Shown: piece after piece, positions 1 to 8,100 of the stretch
How the letters are laid out: every line of letters begins with the position of its first letter
Numbering within the stretch: position 1 is the stretch's first letter
Assembly: GCA_045222795.1 (NCBI GenBank)
Contig: JBGUZF010000103.1
Coordinates: forward strand, 1 to 15,413
Length of the DNA: 15,413 bases
DNA from: Colimorpha sp045222795
Lineage (GTDB): Bacteria; Bacteroidota; Bacteroidia; Bacteroidales; P3
Direction of reading: 5' to 3'
Notes under the pieces: generated by a model
Told to the model about the DNA's origin: nothing
Database searches by the model: none
The model's input: the letters and a program-made list of their open reading frames with translations, nothing else
Program-made: the position numbers and the translations under genes

Positions 1-3000
1 AACTCCCGGCGGGAAGTCTTTGAAGCCGGTATTCTTGAGTGTGATTGTCACACTTGTATTCTGCAGGTAGCAGTTCTGAGTTATATCGGGACGAATGCTC
101 TCGGCCTTGAGGTCGAAGGCAGGAGCCAGATATACCGGGGCTGTGGATTGGTTGTCGGTGGTGTCGTCGTCGACATCGATGAGGAGTACCACGTGAACAA
201 CATGAGTGTCGATAACTCCCAAGATGGTAGGAATCATCACGGAGTCTGTCTTCTTCTGATTCGAGTAGACAGTACCGAGGCTGCGTGTCACTGAAACCAG
301 CGAAGTCTCATAGCCCTCGATATAGGCATACCACTGGGCACCGGTCTCGGTGGCGCTACCATTGTTGAAAAATTCCACCTTGACCTTCACCGAATCGGAC
401 TCGATATTGTTCGGTTTATTTGCCGAAGCAGGCATGGTGGGTTCAAGGATACGTACGATAGACAAATTGTGCGACAGACGCTCCATCTCGTGAGCACCGA
501 TGGTGGGGGCGGGAATCTGCGGGCGGATGTTTCCGTCGATATCGTCGATAACGTCGGTGTTGTACTGCGCCTTGGTGTTGAAGTTGGTCATGATGAGGTG
601 CAGGTCGTTGGGGCCAACGAAGTAGGGCTCATCACTGAGGGAGTTGGCATCCTTGTTGTTAGTTCCCTGCAGGTTGGCAAGCGTTGCTGCATTGGCACCC
701 CAGAAGGCGAGATACTGACCTTGCGAGAAATAGTCGTTATAGTCGGATGCCGAGACATTGTTCGCATTAGCGACATAGTAGGCATACGACTTACTGGCGT
801 TGGCGATGATATTGTTCATCACCTGCACGTGGTGAGTATTGGCACCTTGTACACGAAGGCCATTTACAGCCGTGATACCGTTGCCGTTGTTCTGCAAGCC
901 TGCAGCCGAACGCAAGGTGTTGTAATAAATGTTGAGGTACTGGCAACCGTCGTCGATATACATGGCCGTCGGTGTCGTACACGGTGCCGAACCTGATGTA
1001 CCGTTGACAGAGACGCCACTAATCATGTTGTTGGCGATAAAGCCCCACTGATAGGCGCTGCCCTTGACATTCTTGAGGTAAAGACCCACCTTACCACCGT
1101 TCTTGTCATCGATGAGGTAGATTTTGTTTTTCTGAATGAAGATTGAGCTGTCGACCTGCTGGAGGTATACACCCACAAGACCGCGGCCAGTGAGACCTGT
1201 GTAGTTTACACCGGAGAGTATTTCATTGGACGAAATGTCAATGTTCACCACACCCTGCAGGTCGATACCGTGGTTCCAGAACCCGGTGATGCGGTTGTTC
1301 TGGAAAGTAAAGTTACGGTAATTGTAAACCGTACCATTGCTCTTGAACGAATAGTAACCGCTGTCTATCCAGCAACTGTCCACAAGCAGATTACTGACAT
1401 TGCCCTGGAGCACAACGCACGAGGCGTTTGCACTGTTCTTGTTAAGATTGCCAGGTACACGAATAGTGCTCTTGCGCAGCGTGATGTTGTCGGCATTACC
1501 AATGTCCAAAACATTGGCTGCGACAGAGGAAGCTGTGGCATTGGCCGGGGCCGACTTCATGCATACTTGGTCAAAGACGATGTTGGAAGCACCGTCGATT
1601 TTGAACACATAGTTGGCGGTGGTGGCAGTGGGATAGGTAATCAGCACTGTTGAGTCGGTCTCGCCACGGAAGGTGACGGTATTTGTGGCCGACGAGCCGT
1701 AGAAGGGCTGCAGCAAGAGTTGCTCCTCGTAGGTTCCCGAGGCCACTTGGAACACAACGGGACCTGCGACACCGACAATCATCAGGGTGTCAATAGCCTC
1801 GGTTATGGTGCTGTAGTCGGCAGTGGCGCTGTTGGCAGCGATAGTGTAGGTGCCGCCGCAGAAGCGCACCATGAAGTCGCGATAAATGGTGTCGTTGCTC
1901 GTGACAACGTCGCCTGGAGCCACAACAATCGCCGTCACCGAGTGGCGACCCGGGTCAAGGGGCTTGCTGAAGAGCTGTGGCTGGGTAATAGCGCCCGGCA
2001 GCACGGTTGTGGTCAGTTCGACGGAATCTATCGGCTGGTCGTCGAGCAAGTACTTTAGTTTGAAGCCTTCAAGAGTACTGAGACCAAGGTTGCGCACATT
2101 GACATTCATCGAGATGTTGGCGCAGTTATTATAGACTATCGAGTCGGAGCCGTCGGGCCAATATATCTTGGCGTCGGTGTTGGGCACTCCCGTGAGGTGC
2201 AGGAGGGTTGTGGCCACACCGCTTACGCATCCATAATGGACCTCTCCAATACCGCAGTCCAAATCATCAGTAGCGAACTGGATATTGGGTCGGTTGTTGC
2301 CCTTGGTGCCGGCACCGGTATAGTTTATCGTGGCAGTGTTGGTGGCCAAAGCGCTGTTGTTGTTCTTATGCAGAGTGGTGTTGCTCTTTGCCGTGTATCT
2401 CGTCTGCACACCGGTGGTAAATGCTGTATTGAGGTCGTAGGCCACCTGGACCACCACATTCGACGTGCCATCCCAAATGAAGGGGGTGTCGAAGATATGA
2501 GTAACCCAGCCGTGGGCGTCGCTGCGCTGCAACAGGAATGGACTGCGCGAATAGACAACACTTGTGGTCTTCCATGCTGTGGTATTGGCAAATATCGTGT
2601 CGGTGGTCGAGCCCATGGAGATATAGTATTCGTCGAATGTGACCGACGGGACTGTTCCGTAGATGGAGTCGAGATAAAAAGCCACCTTGGTGATAGGACC
2701 TGCCGTCAGACCCTGGGCATGAAGCTCGGAGGCAGAGTAGATAAACTGCTGTTTGGCGTGTTTGTTATTGGGTTGGTATGGCGAGGGATAGGCGGTCTTA
2801 CCAATCACTGTGGTGCCTGTGCCAACCTGATAGCCCCTGCTAGTATCAACAACAAGATAAGCCACACTGACATTCTCGTCGGCATAGAGGATGTCGGTGA
2901 TATACGTGAAGGCTGTATCAACGACATTCATGTTGTTGTCGTACCATACCGGTATCAGACGCGGGCCAGGGATGATAGTGATAGTGTCGGCTGTGGCATA

Positions 3001-6000
3001 CGGCACATTCTCCGTCGCGGGACGGACGGGAGATGCCGGCGTATAGCGGGCCGTGGCCGTATTCCAGCAGGTGTCGTTGACATGGTATGTGTCGCCGGAA
3101 ACACCACTTGCCCATATCTTCACATTGAACTGCGAATCAACGGGAGTGGCCATATTGATCTTCTGCAGGAAGGTGTACACCGTGTCGCCGCCGGCGGCCA
3201 CAGGGGCCGTGAGGGTCTCGCTGACCGTGGCACCACCTGCGTTATAGTTGAGCGTTAGGGCCTGTACCGGCTGTGTACCATAGTTACGCACACCGACCGA
3301 CACGTCTTCCAAACCGAGATTACATCCCGAGGCAAGGGGGCGCGGAGTGAGGGCTATGTCGGCCGTCGGGGGGGCCTGCAGTGTGACTACTGCTGCGCCG
3401 AAGTCGCCGGGGCATCCGTTGTCGACATAGCGCATCCACTGCATGTCGGTCGAGTCTATGAACATGGGGTGTGCCGCCGATGCCTGAGCCCAGTCGGAAG
3501 CATTACCATGGAAGGCAACCCTGTATATACCGCCGGTAGTGGCCGAGGGACTCACCGCATTGCCACTCCATACATAAGCAGGCGGGGTATTGTTGTTCCA
3601 CGGAGTGTTGTGATTGAGAGGCACTGCATCGGCAATGCTGCCGGCATGGGTATATATAATACCCAGGTTGGCAGTGATAGTAGTGGTGAGCGCCTGACTC
3701 GTATGGACCGTATATGGCTGGTTGGCGGCCGAAGCGTTGCCACCGACAAACTGTACCAAGATAGATTTCCCAGGCGCAAGAATCACATTGTTGTTAGCGT
3801 TGCTGCCAAAAGTGACGGACTTAGTGGTTGCCGAGCCATTAGCCGCTATAACAATGGCAGAAAGGGCATCGCCCTGCAGGAACGCCGTATCATCGCCCAC
3901 ATTGGTGAGCTGCACCGAAAGCGAGGTGGAATTATTCATCCATGCAGGAACCGGGTTGGTGAGACCCACCGCACTGGTGCTCTTTATCTGCACCTGCGTG
4001 ATACGTACCACAGGAGCCTCGCGACGCTGCTGGAAGTAGATAATGGTATCGTTGCGCAGGGTGTCGGTGACCAAGGTGTCGCCGGCAAAGAACGGTTCAC
4101 TGTCCTCACGGCTGCGATACCAGTAGAGGTTGCCCCGCTTGGTGGGACCACCTGCGGTTTCGTATAAAGGCCACTCGGTGATGCCCGAGGTGGGAACAAT
4201 AGTGGCAGGAGAAGCATACGGAGTACTCACAAAGGCAGTGTCGGGTGCCGCCTCGTGGTAGTAGCTGGTGACGTGGAACACATTGGTGTCATTGGTCTGG
4301 TTGGGGTCGTTCTGGCATGTCAGCCAAACAGTGATAGTGTAGGTGGAGTCCTTGATACCGTTGGGAGGCAGTTGAAGCATGTGACCTGTATGATAACTGA
4401 TGGTGTCGTCTCCGGGAACAGAAATAGAGACCGGGAATGTCTGCGTGGCACCGTTGCCGACCTTATAGTTGAAGCTGAAGTTGACAGAACCTCCCGGAGT
4501 ATAGGTGTTGACACCACTGTTGCGCAAACGTACCACAAGTTCTACATTGTCGGGCATAGCGCAGTTGTCGACGGGATCAAGCATCGCCTCGGGCTCGAAA
4601 TCGTAAAGCAGCGACACAAACTCGAAGGCACCGGGACATGGAGCCGTGGCATTGCGCACGGTGTCGAACATATCCGTCGTGATACCGGCTATCGGAGTGC
4701 CGATACCCTTCACGGCACGGTTGAAGGTACGCAGGTCGACCAACGCACCGTTGAGGAACAGGGGATTGAACGACTGCGACAGGCTGTCGTCAGGCATTGC
4801 GGTCTGCCAGGCTGCCAAACTGGTATAAGAGCCACCGGGGGAGCGACGGTTCAAGTTGTATCCCTCGGAGTAGTAGATGTTATGACCAATAGTGTTGTTT
4901 GAAGCACTGGGGATGTAGTTGAACGCATAGTTCACTTGGTCGAAGCTGGCTATGATATTGTTCATGAAGCGGCTGTTGGAGAGTCCCGTGCCGCCGCCGA
5001 AGGTAGCCGTGGCAATGCTGTAACGCTCCGGAGCCGTCATCTTCACCGAGTTGTATACAACGTCTATCCATTCGCCCTGAATGATGTTGAGCGGTGTAGT
5101 GAGCAGGTTGGCCGAGCCGTCATCGTTGCAGACAATCATATTGTTGGCAATAAATGCATGGCGTGACGAACTGCCGTGGACATCGCTTACACCAATGGCA
5201 CCGGCACCGTGCGAGGTATATATCTTGTTTGCCAACACATTCACCGAGTCGTAGCAAGCATAAACCAACAGGACATAGCTGGCGTTGCCGGTAACATCGT
5301 ACAACTCATTGCGCTTGATGGTAACATTTGACTGGAACTGGGCCGACACTGCATTGTTATTCTGCATGCGGAACAGACTGTTCACGATGCGGTTGCCCGT
5401 GGAACGCTGATCTGCAGCCTGACCGATCAATGTGACGCCTATTGCACCACCGAGGAACGTACAACCATCAACCACCAAGTTGTTGGCAAAGCCAGAATTG
5501 AGCAAAGTACTTATCCTCATAGACGCCGGCACATTGTCCATGCTGTCGACAAAGGTACAACGTTCGAAACGGCAGTTGTGGCTGTTCATGCCAAGATTAA
5601 CCATATTGGTCAGCGTTCCGCTGCGACGCGAAAATACTATGTCGCGGAAGCGGATATTGCCAACCGAGTCAAGGTTGACAATCGACGACGCACCTGTAGT
5701 GTTGTCACTGTAGAGATACACCGAGTCGGTCAGCGGCTCGAAGACAATATAGTGCTGAGGAGTGAGGCCGGTCACCGGCGGCATCGTGAACGGACGATAA
5801 CTGCCAGGTGCCAGACGCACCACCAAGGTGTCGTTGATACCGCAACGGCTCAACGAGAAGAGGAACTCCTCGATTGTGTTGTAGTCGGGGTTTGTCCCGC
5901 CAATAGTGCGCGTCCCATGCATCGGGCCCTCGCAAACAATGAACGAACTGCACTGTTCATTGTTGTAAGGCTCATGGTCACGATAGTGCACTCCAGCGGC

Positions 6001-7953
6001 AGTCAATGTATCCTCTGTCCAGGCACATAGTTCATGGTAGCCGGCAGGCAACGTGACATTATTGGCGATGGTCACCGATGTTGTCGCCGAAGGAGCCAAC
6101 GTACCCGTCCAGTCATAGTAGCCGGTAAGGGTGTCACCAGTATTGGGAGTAATAATCCTGTAGCTTATACGCACGGCATTGACTGGCGTGACGCCATAGT
6201 TCTTCAGTTGCACCTGCAATTGCGCCGGAACGCTGGAAATAGGCACATTGTAGTTGGGGTCTAACAGGGCAGACACACCCACATCGTAGAGTAGCGGCTG
6301 ATGGGCATGTTGAGTTATGAGAAACACCGGACGCTTATTTTCTTTGTTCGAGGAGGAACGCATCTCGATGTCGGTATATGCGTTAGTACCGAAGTTGGCA
6401 TCCTTGCCATAATAGAAGATGGTCTTTTTACCGGTGGCCGTAGGCATAGTCTTCACCTTGGCTGAAGCGGGGTTTGTACTACCGTCATAAATAGTCTGCA
6501 CCACGATATCCTTTCCCGCATAGAAGAAGGTGTCTTTAAAGTGTATGAGGCGTTCCTGGCCGGCGCTGCCGATACCGATAAGAAACGTCGAGTCGTAGAC
6601 CACCTGCATATAGTCCGATGTAAACGGCGCACTACAGGCAGTCGAAGACGGATCGCCTTCATCGACCGTGTAAGTGGTCGGCGCATTCTTCAACCTAAAC
6701 TGGAATTTGGGTCGCATCTGTACTGAAGTCACATTGGCGTCAAGGATGAAGCGCATATCCGTGATGGCACCCGGGCCATAACCCGCAGCCGCCAGCGTAG
6801 CCGAGTCGTACACAAACTCGGCACGGTTGTCAGCGAACGTAGGAAATGGATAATATTCGGAACTCGAGGTCGGGGTAAAACCGTCCGGGGTGGGTGTATA
6901 GTTACGGGCTGTACCTCGCACACACCAGTATTTCACCCACGTGCCTGCCGATTTCGGGAAGGTGCGTTCATTGTGGTTGGATGAGGCATCCTTCACCATG
7001 CAATAGAACTGCATCACCGTGTCGAATCCTTCAAAGGGTATGCGGGTAGTAAACACCGTACGCGTACCGTAGACAGGACTGTTCTGCGTATAAGGAGTCA
7101 TGTTGAGGCGGTGCTCCGTCGAGTCACTACCCACTTTGTAAATAACATACACTGAATCCGGGTCTATACCTTGCGGCACGGTGGTGGTGGCAGTAAGCTC
7201 GATACGGGCTCCACGACTGCTGGGATGGGGACCGCCATCGGGATAGAGTACCATATCAATGTTGGGAGCAATAATCTGGTTCTGACTGGCACGCACACGG
7301 AGATTGTCGAGAACCCAGCCGCGGCTGGTCGGAGACGTTCCTGAAGACTTGCGCATCACTTCAAACTTAAACACCAGAATTCTTTCATTGGCAGGAACCG
7401 ACGATGTGAGTATGTTGTTTATGTTGAAACGCTCATGCTTCCATATCTCGTTGGACAAAGCCACGGGGTTTTGTCCATTTCTCCATTCGCTATAGGAGTT
7501 CATACTGAAACTAGACAGCGAGGAGAATGAGGAACTATATGTCTCGGTCTTGTCATAATGCTCGTTACCCACCAGCTGCACCCACGAGTTGTCATCCTGA
7601 TTGGCACGCTTGACGAAGATTCTGCAAAGTTCGGATGCATTTTCCGGGTTGGTAACCAAGTTGCAGATATGGTCAAACTCCAATGCAATGTATCGCAACG
7701 ACGTGTTCTGCGTGAAATCAATCGGGTCGGTCAAAAAGACAACGGTATCCGTCGATGACTGTGTCAGTTGCATAGACCTGTCGCTACCCATGTGCAATGT
7801 TGTTGACAAAACAGCATTGCCCGTAGGAGTAACAGTATAGTTCACTGCCTCCGTTGTCTCGAAGCCCTGGTAGTACATCTGGTATACCTGACCACGGGCC
7901 ACGAACCCCAAAATCACAAAAATCGCTCCAAAAAGCAAAGACTTTGTTTTCAT
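1..7953 (-). CDS. Giant secreted multi-domain beta-helix/CARDB surface protein (3' end outside window)
   Basis: The frame is open for all 2651 codons from the ATG at 7953 to the window edge, so the C-terminus is missing. Residues 1-21 form a signal peptide (KTK, then a hydrophobic core, cut near ARG/Q). Residues 23-227 resemble the jelly-roll or MAM-like domains of Bacteroidota surface proteins, starting with YYQGFET and ending WVLDNLRVRAS. An Ig-like stretch follows to about 350. Then come a beta module (about 366-500), a CARDB-like domain (about 553-675), a right-handed beta-helix (677-1111), another CARDB-like domain (1112-1232), Ig-like and CARDB-like stretches (about 1233-1640), a second beta module (1719-1845), a CARDB-like domain (about 1895-2030), a second beta-helix (2032-2491) and further CARDB-like domains to 2651. 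The helices are Asn-rich, with NNxI/NNxM turns. No catalytic motif is visible. An adhesive or structural surface role is inferred. A type IX sorting domain may lie beyond the edge. The start is fixed by the signal peptide; the leader is A-rich with no Shine-Dalgarno sequence. Confidence 0.88.
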   Translation of the reverse strand, partial: MKTKSLLFGAIFVILGFVARGQVYQMYYQGFETTEAVNYTVTPTGNAVLSTTLHMGSDRSMQLTQSSTDTVVFLTDPIDFTQNTSLRYIALEFDHICNLVTNPENASELCRIFVKRANQDDNSWVQLVGNEHYDKTETYSSSFSSLSSFSMNSYSEWRNGQNPVALSNEIWKHERFNINNILTSSVPANERILVFKFEVMRKSSGTSPTSRGWVLDNLRVRASQNQIIAPNIDMVLYPDGGPHPSSRGARIELTATTTVPQGIDPDSVYVIYKVGSDSTEHRLNMTPYTQNSPVYGTRTVFTTRIPFEGFDTVMQFYCMVKDASSNHNERTFPKSAGTWVKYWCVRGTARNYTPTPDGFTPTSSSEYYPFPTFADNRAEFVYDSATLAAAGYGPGAITDMRFILDANVTSVQMRPKFQFRLKNAPTTYTVDEGDPSSTACSAPFTSDYMQVVYDSTFLIGIGSAGQERLIHFKDTFFYAGKDIVVQTIYDGSTNPASAKVKTMPTATGKKTIFYYGKDANFGTNAYTDIEMRSSSNKENKRPVFLITQHAHQPLLYDVGVSALLDPNYNVPISSVPAQLQVQLKNYGVTPVNAVRISYRIITPNTGDTLTGYYDWTGTLAPSATTSVTIANNVTLPAGYHELCAWTEDTLTAAGVHYRDHEPYNNEQCSSFIVCEGPMHGTRTIGGTNPDYNTIEEFLFSLSRCGINDTLVVRLAPGSYRPFTMPPVTGLTPQHYIVFEPLTDSVYLYSDNTTGASSIVNLDSVGNIRFRDIVFSRRSGTLTNMVNLGMNSHNCRFERCTFVDSMDNVPASMRISTLLNSGFANNLVVDGCTFLGGAIGVTLIGQAADQRSTGNRIVNSLFRMQNNNAVSAQFQSNVTIKRNELYDVTGNASYVLLVYACYDSVNVLANKIYTSHGAGAIGVSDVHGSSSRHAFIANNMIVCNDDGSANLLTTPLNIIQGEWIDVVYNSVKMTAPERYSIATATFGGGTGLSNSRFMNNIIASFDQVNYAFNYIPSASNNTIGHNIYYSEGYNLNRRSPGGSYTSLAAWQTAMPDDSLSQSFNPLFLNGALVDLRTFNRAVKGIGTPIAGITTDMFDTVRNATAPCPGAFEFVSLLYDFEPEAMLDPVDNCAMPDNVELVVRLRNSGVNTYTPGGSVNFSFNYKVGNGATQTFPVSISVPGDDTISYHTGHMLQLPPNGIKDSTYTITVWLTCQNDPNQTNDTNVFHVTSYYHEAAPDTAFVSTPYASPATIVPTSGITEWPLYETAGGPTKRGNLYWYRSREDSEPFFAGDTLVTDTLRNDTIIYFQQRREAPVVRITQVQIKSTSAVGLTNPVPAWMNNSTSLSVQLTNVGDDTAFLQGDALSAIVIAANGSATTKSVTFGSNANNNVILAPGKSILVQFVGGNASAANQPYTVHTSQALTTTITANLGIIYTHAGSIADAVPLNHNTPWNNNTPPAYVWSGNAVSPSATTGGIYRVAFHGNASDWAQASAAHPMFIDSTDMQWMRYVDNGCPGDFGAAVVTLQAPPTADIALTPRPLASGCNLGLEDVSVGVRNYGTQPVQALTLNYNAGGATVSETLTAPVAAGGDTVYTFLQKINMATPVDSQFNVKIWASGVSGDTYHVNDTCWNTATARYTPASPVRPATENVPYATADTITIIPGPRLIPVWYDNNMNVVDTAFTYITDILYADENVSVAYLVVDTSRGYQVGTGTTVIGKTAYPSPYQPNNKHAKQQFIYSASELHAQGLTAGPITKVAFYLDSIYGTVPSVTFDEYYISMGSTTDTIFANTTAWKTTSVVYSRSPFLLQRSDAHGWVTHIFDTPFIWDGTSNVVVQVAYDLNTAFTTGVQTRYTAKSNTTLHKNNNSALATNTATINYTGAGTKGNNRPNIQFATDDLDCGIGEVHYGCVSGVATTLLHLTGVPNTDAKIYWPDGSDSIVYNNCANISMNVNVRNLGLSTLEGFKLKYLLDDQPIDSVELTTTVLPGAITQPQLFSKPLDPGRHSVTAIVVAPGDVVTSNDTIYRDFMVRFCGGTYTIAANSATADYSTITEAIDTLMIVGVAGPVVFQVASGTYEEQLLLQPFYGSSATNTVTFRGETDSTVLITYPTATTANYVFKIDGASNIVFDQVCMKSAPANATASSVAANVLDIGNADNITLRKSTIRVPGNLNKNSANASCVVLQGNVSNLLVDSCWIDSGYYSFKSNGTVYNYRNFTFQNNRITGFWNHGIDLQGVVNIDISSNEILSGVNYTGLTGRGLVGVYLQQVDSSIFIQKNKIYLIDDKNGGKVGLYLKNVKGSAYQWGFIANNMISGVSVNGTSGSAPCTTPTAMYIDDGCQYLNIYYNTLRSAAGLQNNGNGITAVNGLRVQGANTHHVQVMNNIIANASKSYAYYVANANNVSASDYNDYFSQGQYLAFWGANAATLANLQGTNNKDANSLSDEPYFVGPNDLHLIMTNFNTKAQYNTDVIDDIDGNIRPQIPAPTIGAHEMERLSHNLSIVRILEPTMPASANKPNNIESDSVKVKVEFFNNGSATETGAQWYAYIEGYETSLVSVTRSLGTVYSNQKKTDSVMIPTILGVIDTHVVHVVLLIDVDDDTTDNQSTAPVYLAPAFDLKAESIRPDITQNCYLQNTSVTITLKNTGFKDFPPGV
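481..2799 (-). repeat. Internal cassette copy 2 (YP module, CARDB, beta-helix) of the giant gene
   Basis: This part of the giant gene encodes residues about 1719-2491. The module opens with AYPSPYQP, FIYSASEL and ITKVAFYLD and closes with VVVQVAYDL. A CARDB-like domain follows (MNVNVRNLGLS, with NDTIYRDF near its end). The beta-helix enters with YTIAANSATADYSTITEA and VVFQVASGTY and exits with APTIGAHEME. Each landmark matches one in copy 1 in the same order. The helix of copy 2 is slightly longer (about 460 against 435 residues). Confidence 0.65.
4621..6858 (-). repeat. Internal cassette copy 1 (YP module, CARDB, beta-helix) of the giant gene
   Basis: This part of the giant gene encodes residues about 366-1111. 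It opens with a beta module around YYPFPTF, FVYDSATL and ITDMRFILD and closes that module with VVQTIYDGS. A CARDB-like domain (LYDVGVSALLDP, then LQVQLKNYG) follows. The beta-helix enters with TIGGTNPDYNTIEEF and VVRLAPGSY and exits with PCPGAFEF. The same order of parts recurs at 481-2799. The two copies are similar in protein sequence only; no near-identical DNA repeat is seen, so the duplication is old. Confidence 0.65.
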
Positions 7954-8008
7954 ATCTTATATTTCTATTTTTCTATAATACAGTTTCTTACAGTATATTC
8001 TACCGACA

Positions 8009-8031
8009 ATGCGCACCCTTTTGGGGCGCAT
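8009..8031 (-). promoter_or_regulatory. Leader hairpin of the giant gene
   Basis: An inverted repeat pairs ATGCGC-A-CCC with GGGGCGCAT around a TTTT loop (plus-strand view). This gives 9 base pairs with one bulged A, mostly G-C. In the mRNA it would sit about 6-28 nt from the inferred 5' end and about 55 nt before the start codon. No T-tract follows it in the minus direction, so it is not an intrinsic terminator. A role as a 5' mRNA stabiliser or regulatory hairpin is inferred. Confidence 0.5.
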
Positions 8032-8042
8032 AAATCACAGTA

Positions 8043-8050
8043 CAAAGGTA
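8043..8050 (-). promoter_or_regulatory. Candidate -7 promoter box (TACCTTTG) for the giant gene
   Basis: The minus strand reads TACCTTTG, an exact match to the Bacteroidota -7 consensus TAnnTTTG. It would start transcription near 8037 and give a leader of about 84 nt. No TTTG -33 element lies 19-21 nt upstream, because that space is occupied by the stem of the preceding terminator. The promoter is therefore partial, and the assignment rests on the -7 box and its position. Confidence 0.45.
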
Positions 8051-8051
8051 C

Positions 8052-8080
8052 AAAAAAAATGGGATATTACTCCCATTTTT
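8052..8080 (-). terminator. Intrinsic terminator after rlmB (bidirectional in form)
   Basis: AAAAATGGGA at 8055-8064 pairs perfectly with TCCCATTTTT at 8071-8080 across a 6-nt loop. Reading in the minus direction, the ATGGGA/TCCCAT core is followed by eight T residues (8059 to 8052), the usual form of a rho-independent terminator. It lies about 20 bp past the rlmB stop codon and would end the ruvB-to-rlmB transcript just before the promoter of the giant gene. Confidence 0.7.
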
Positions 8081-8082
8081 AT

Positions 8083-8098
8083 ATTAAAAATTTTTAAT
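8083..8098. repeat. AT-only 16-bp perfect palindrome after rlmB
   Basis: ATTAAAAA/TTTTTAAT is a perfect palindrome with no loop, starting 2 bp past the rlmB stop codon and just before the terminator hairpin. It may simply be part of the terminator region, or it may be a binding site for a DNA-bending protein. No function can be assigned from sequence. Confidence 0.4.
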
Positions 8099-8100
8099 TG

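Noticed and set aside
469..3258. Long plus-strand open frames (469-996, 1270-1653, 1720-2058, 2197-3258) that could look like genes
   Set aside because: They lie opposite the continuous minus-strand giant frame, which has a signal peptide and recognisable domains. Their translations are low-complexity Val/Gly/Arg-rich with no domain, which is typical of an antisense shadow.
3469..6264. Further plus-strand open frames (3469-4167, 4255-4902, 5578-6030, 6034-6264)
   Set aside because: They are also antisense to the giant gene and have no start signals, domains or consistent spacing.
8009..8031. Hairpin considered as a second terminator
   Set aside because: On the minus strand it is followed by mixed sequence, not a T-tract, and lies inside the expected leader of the giant gene.
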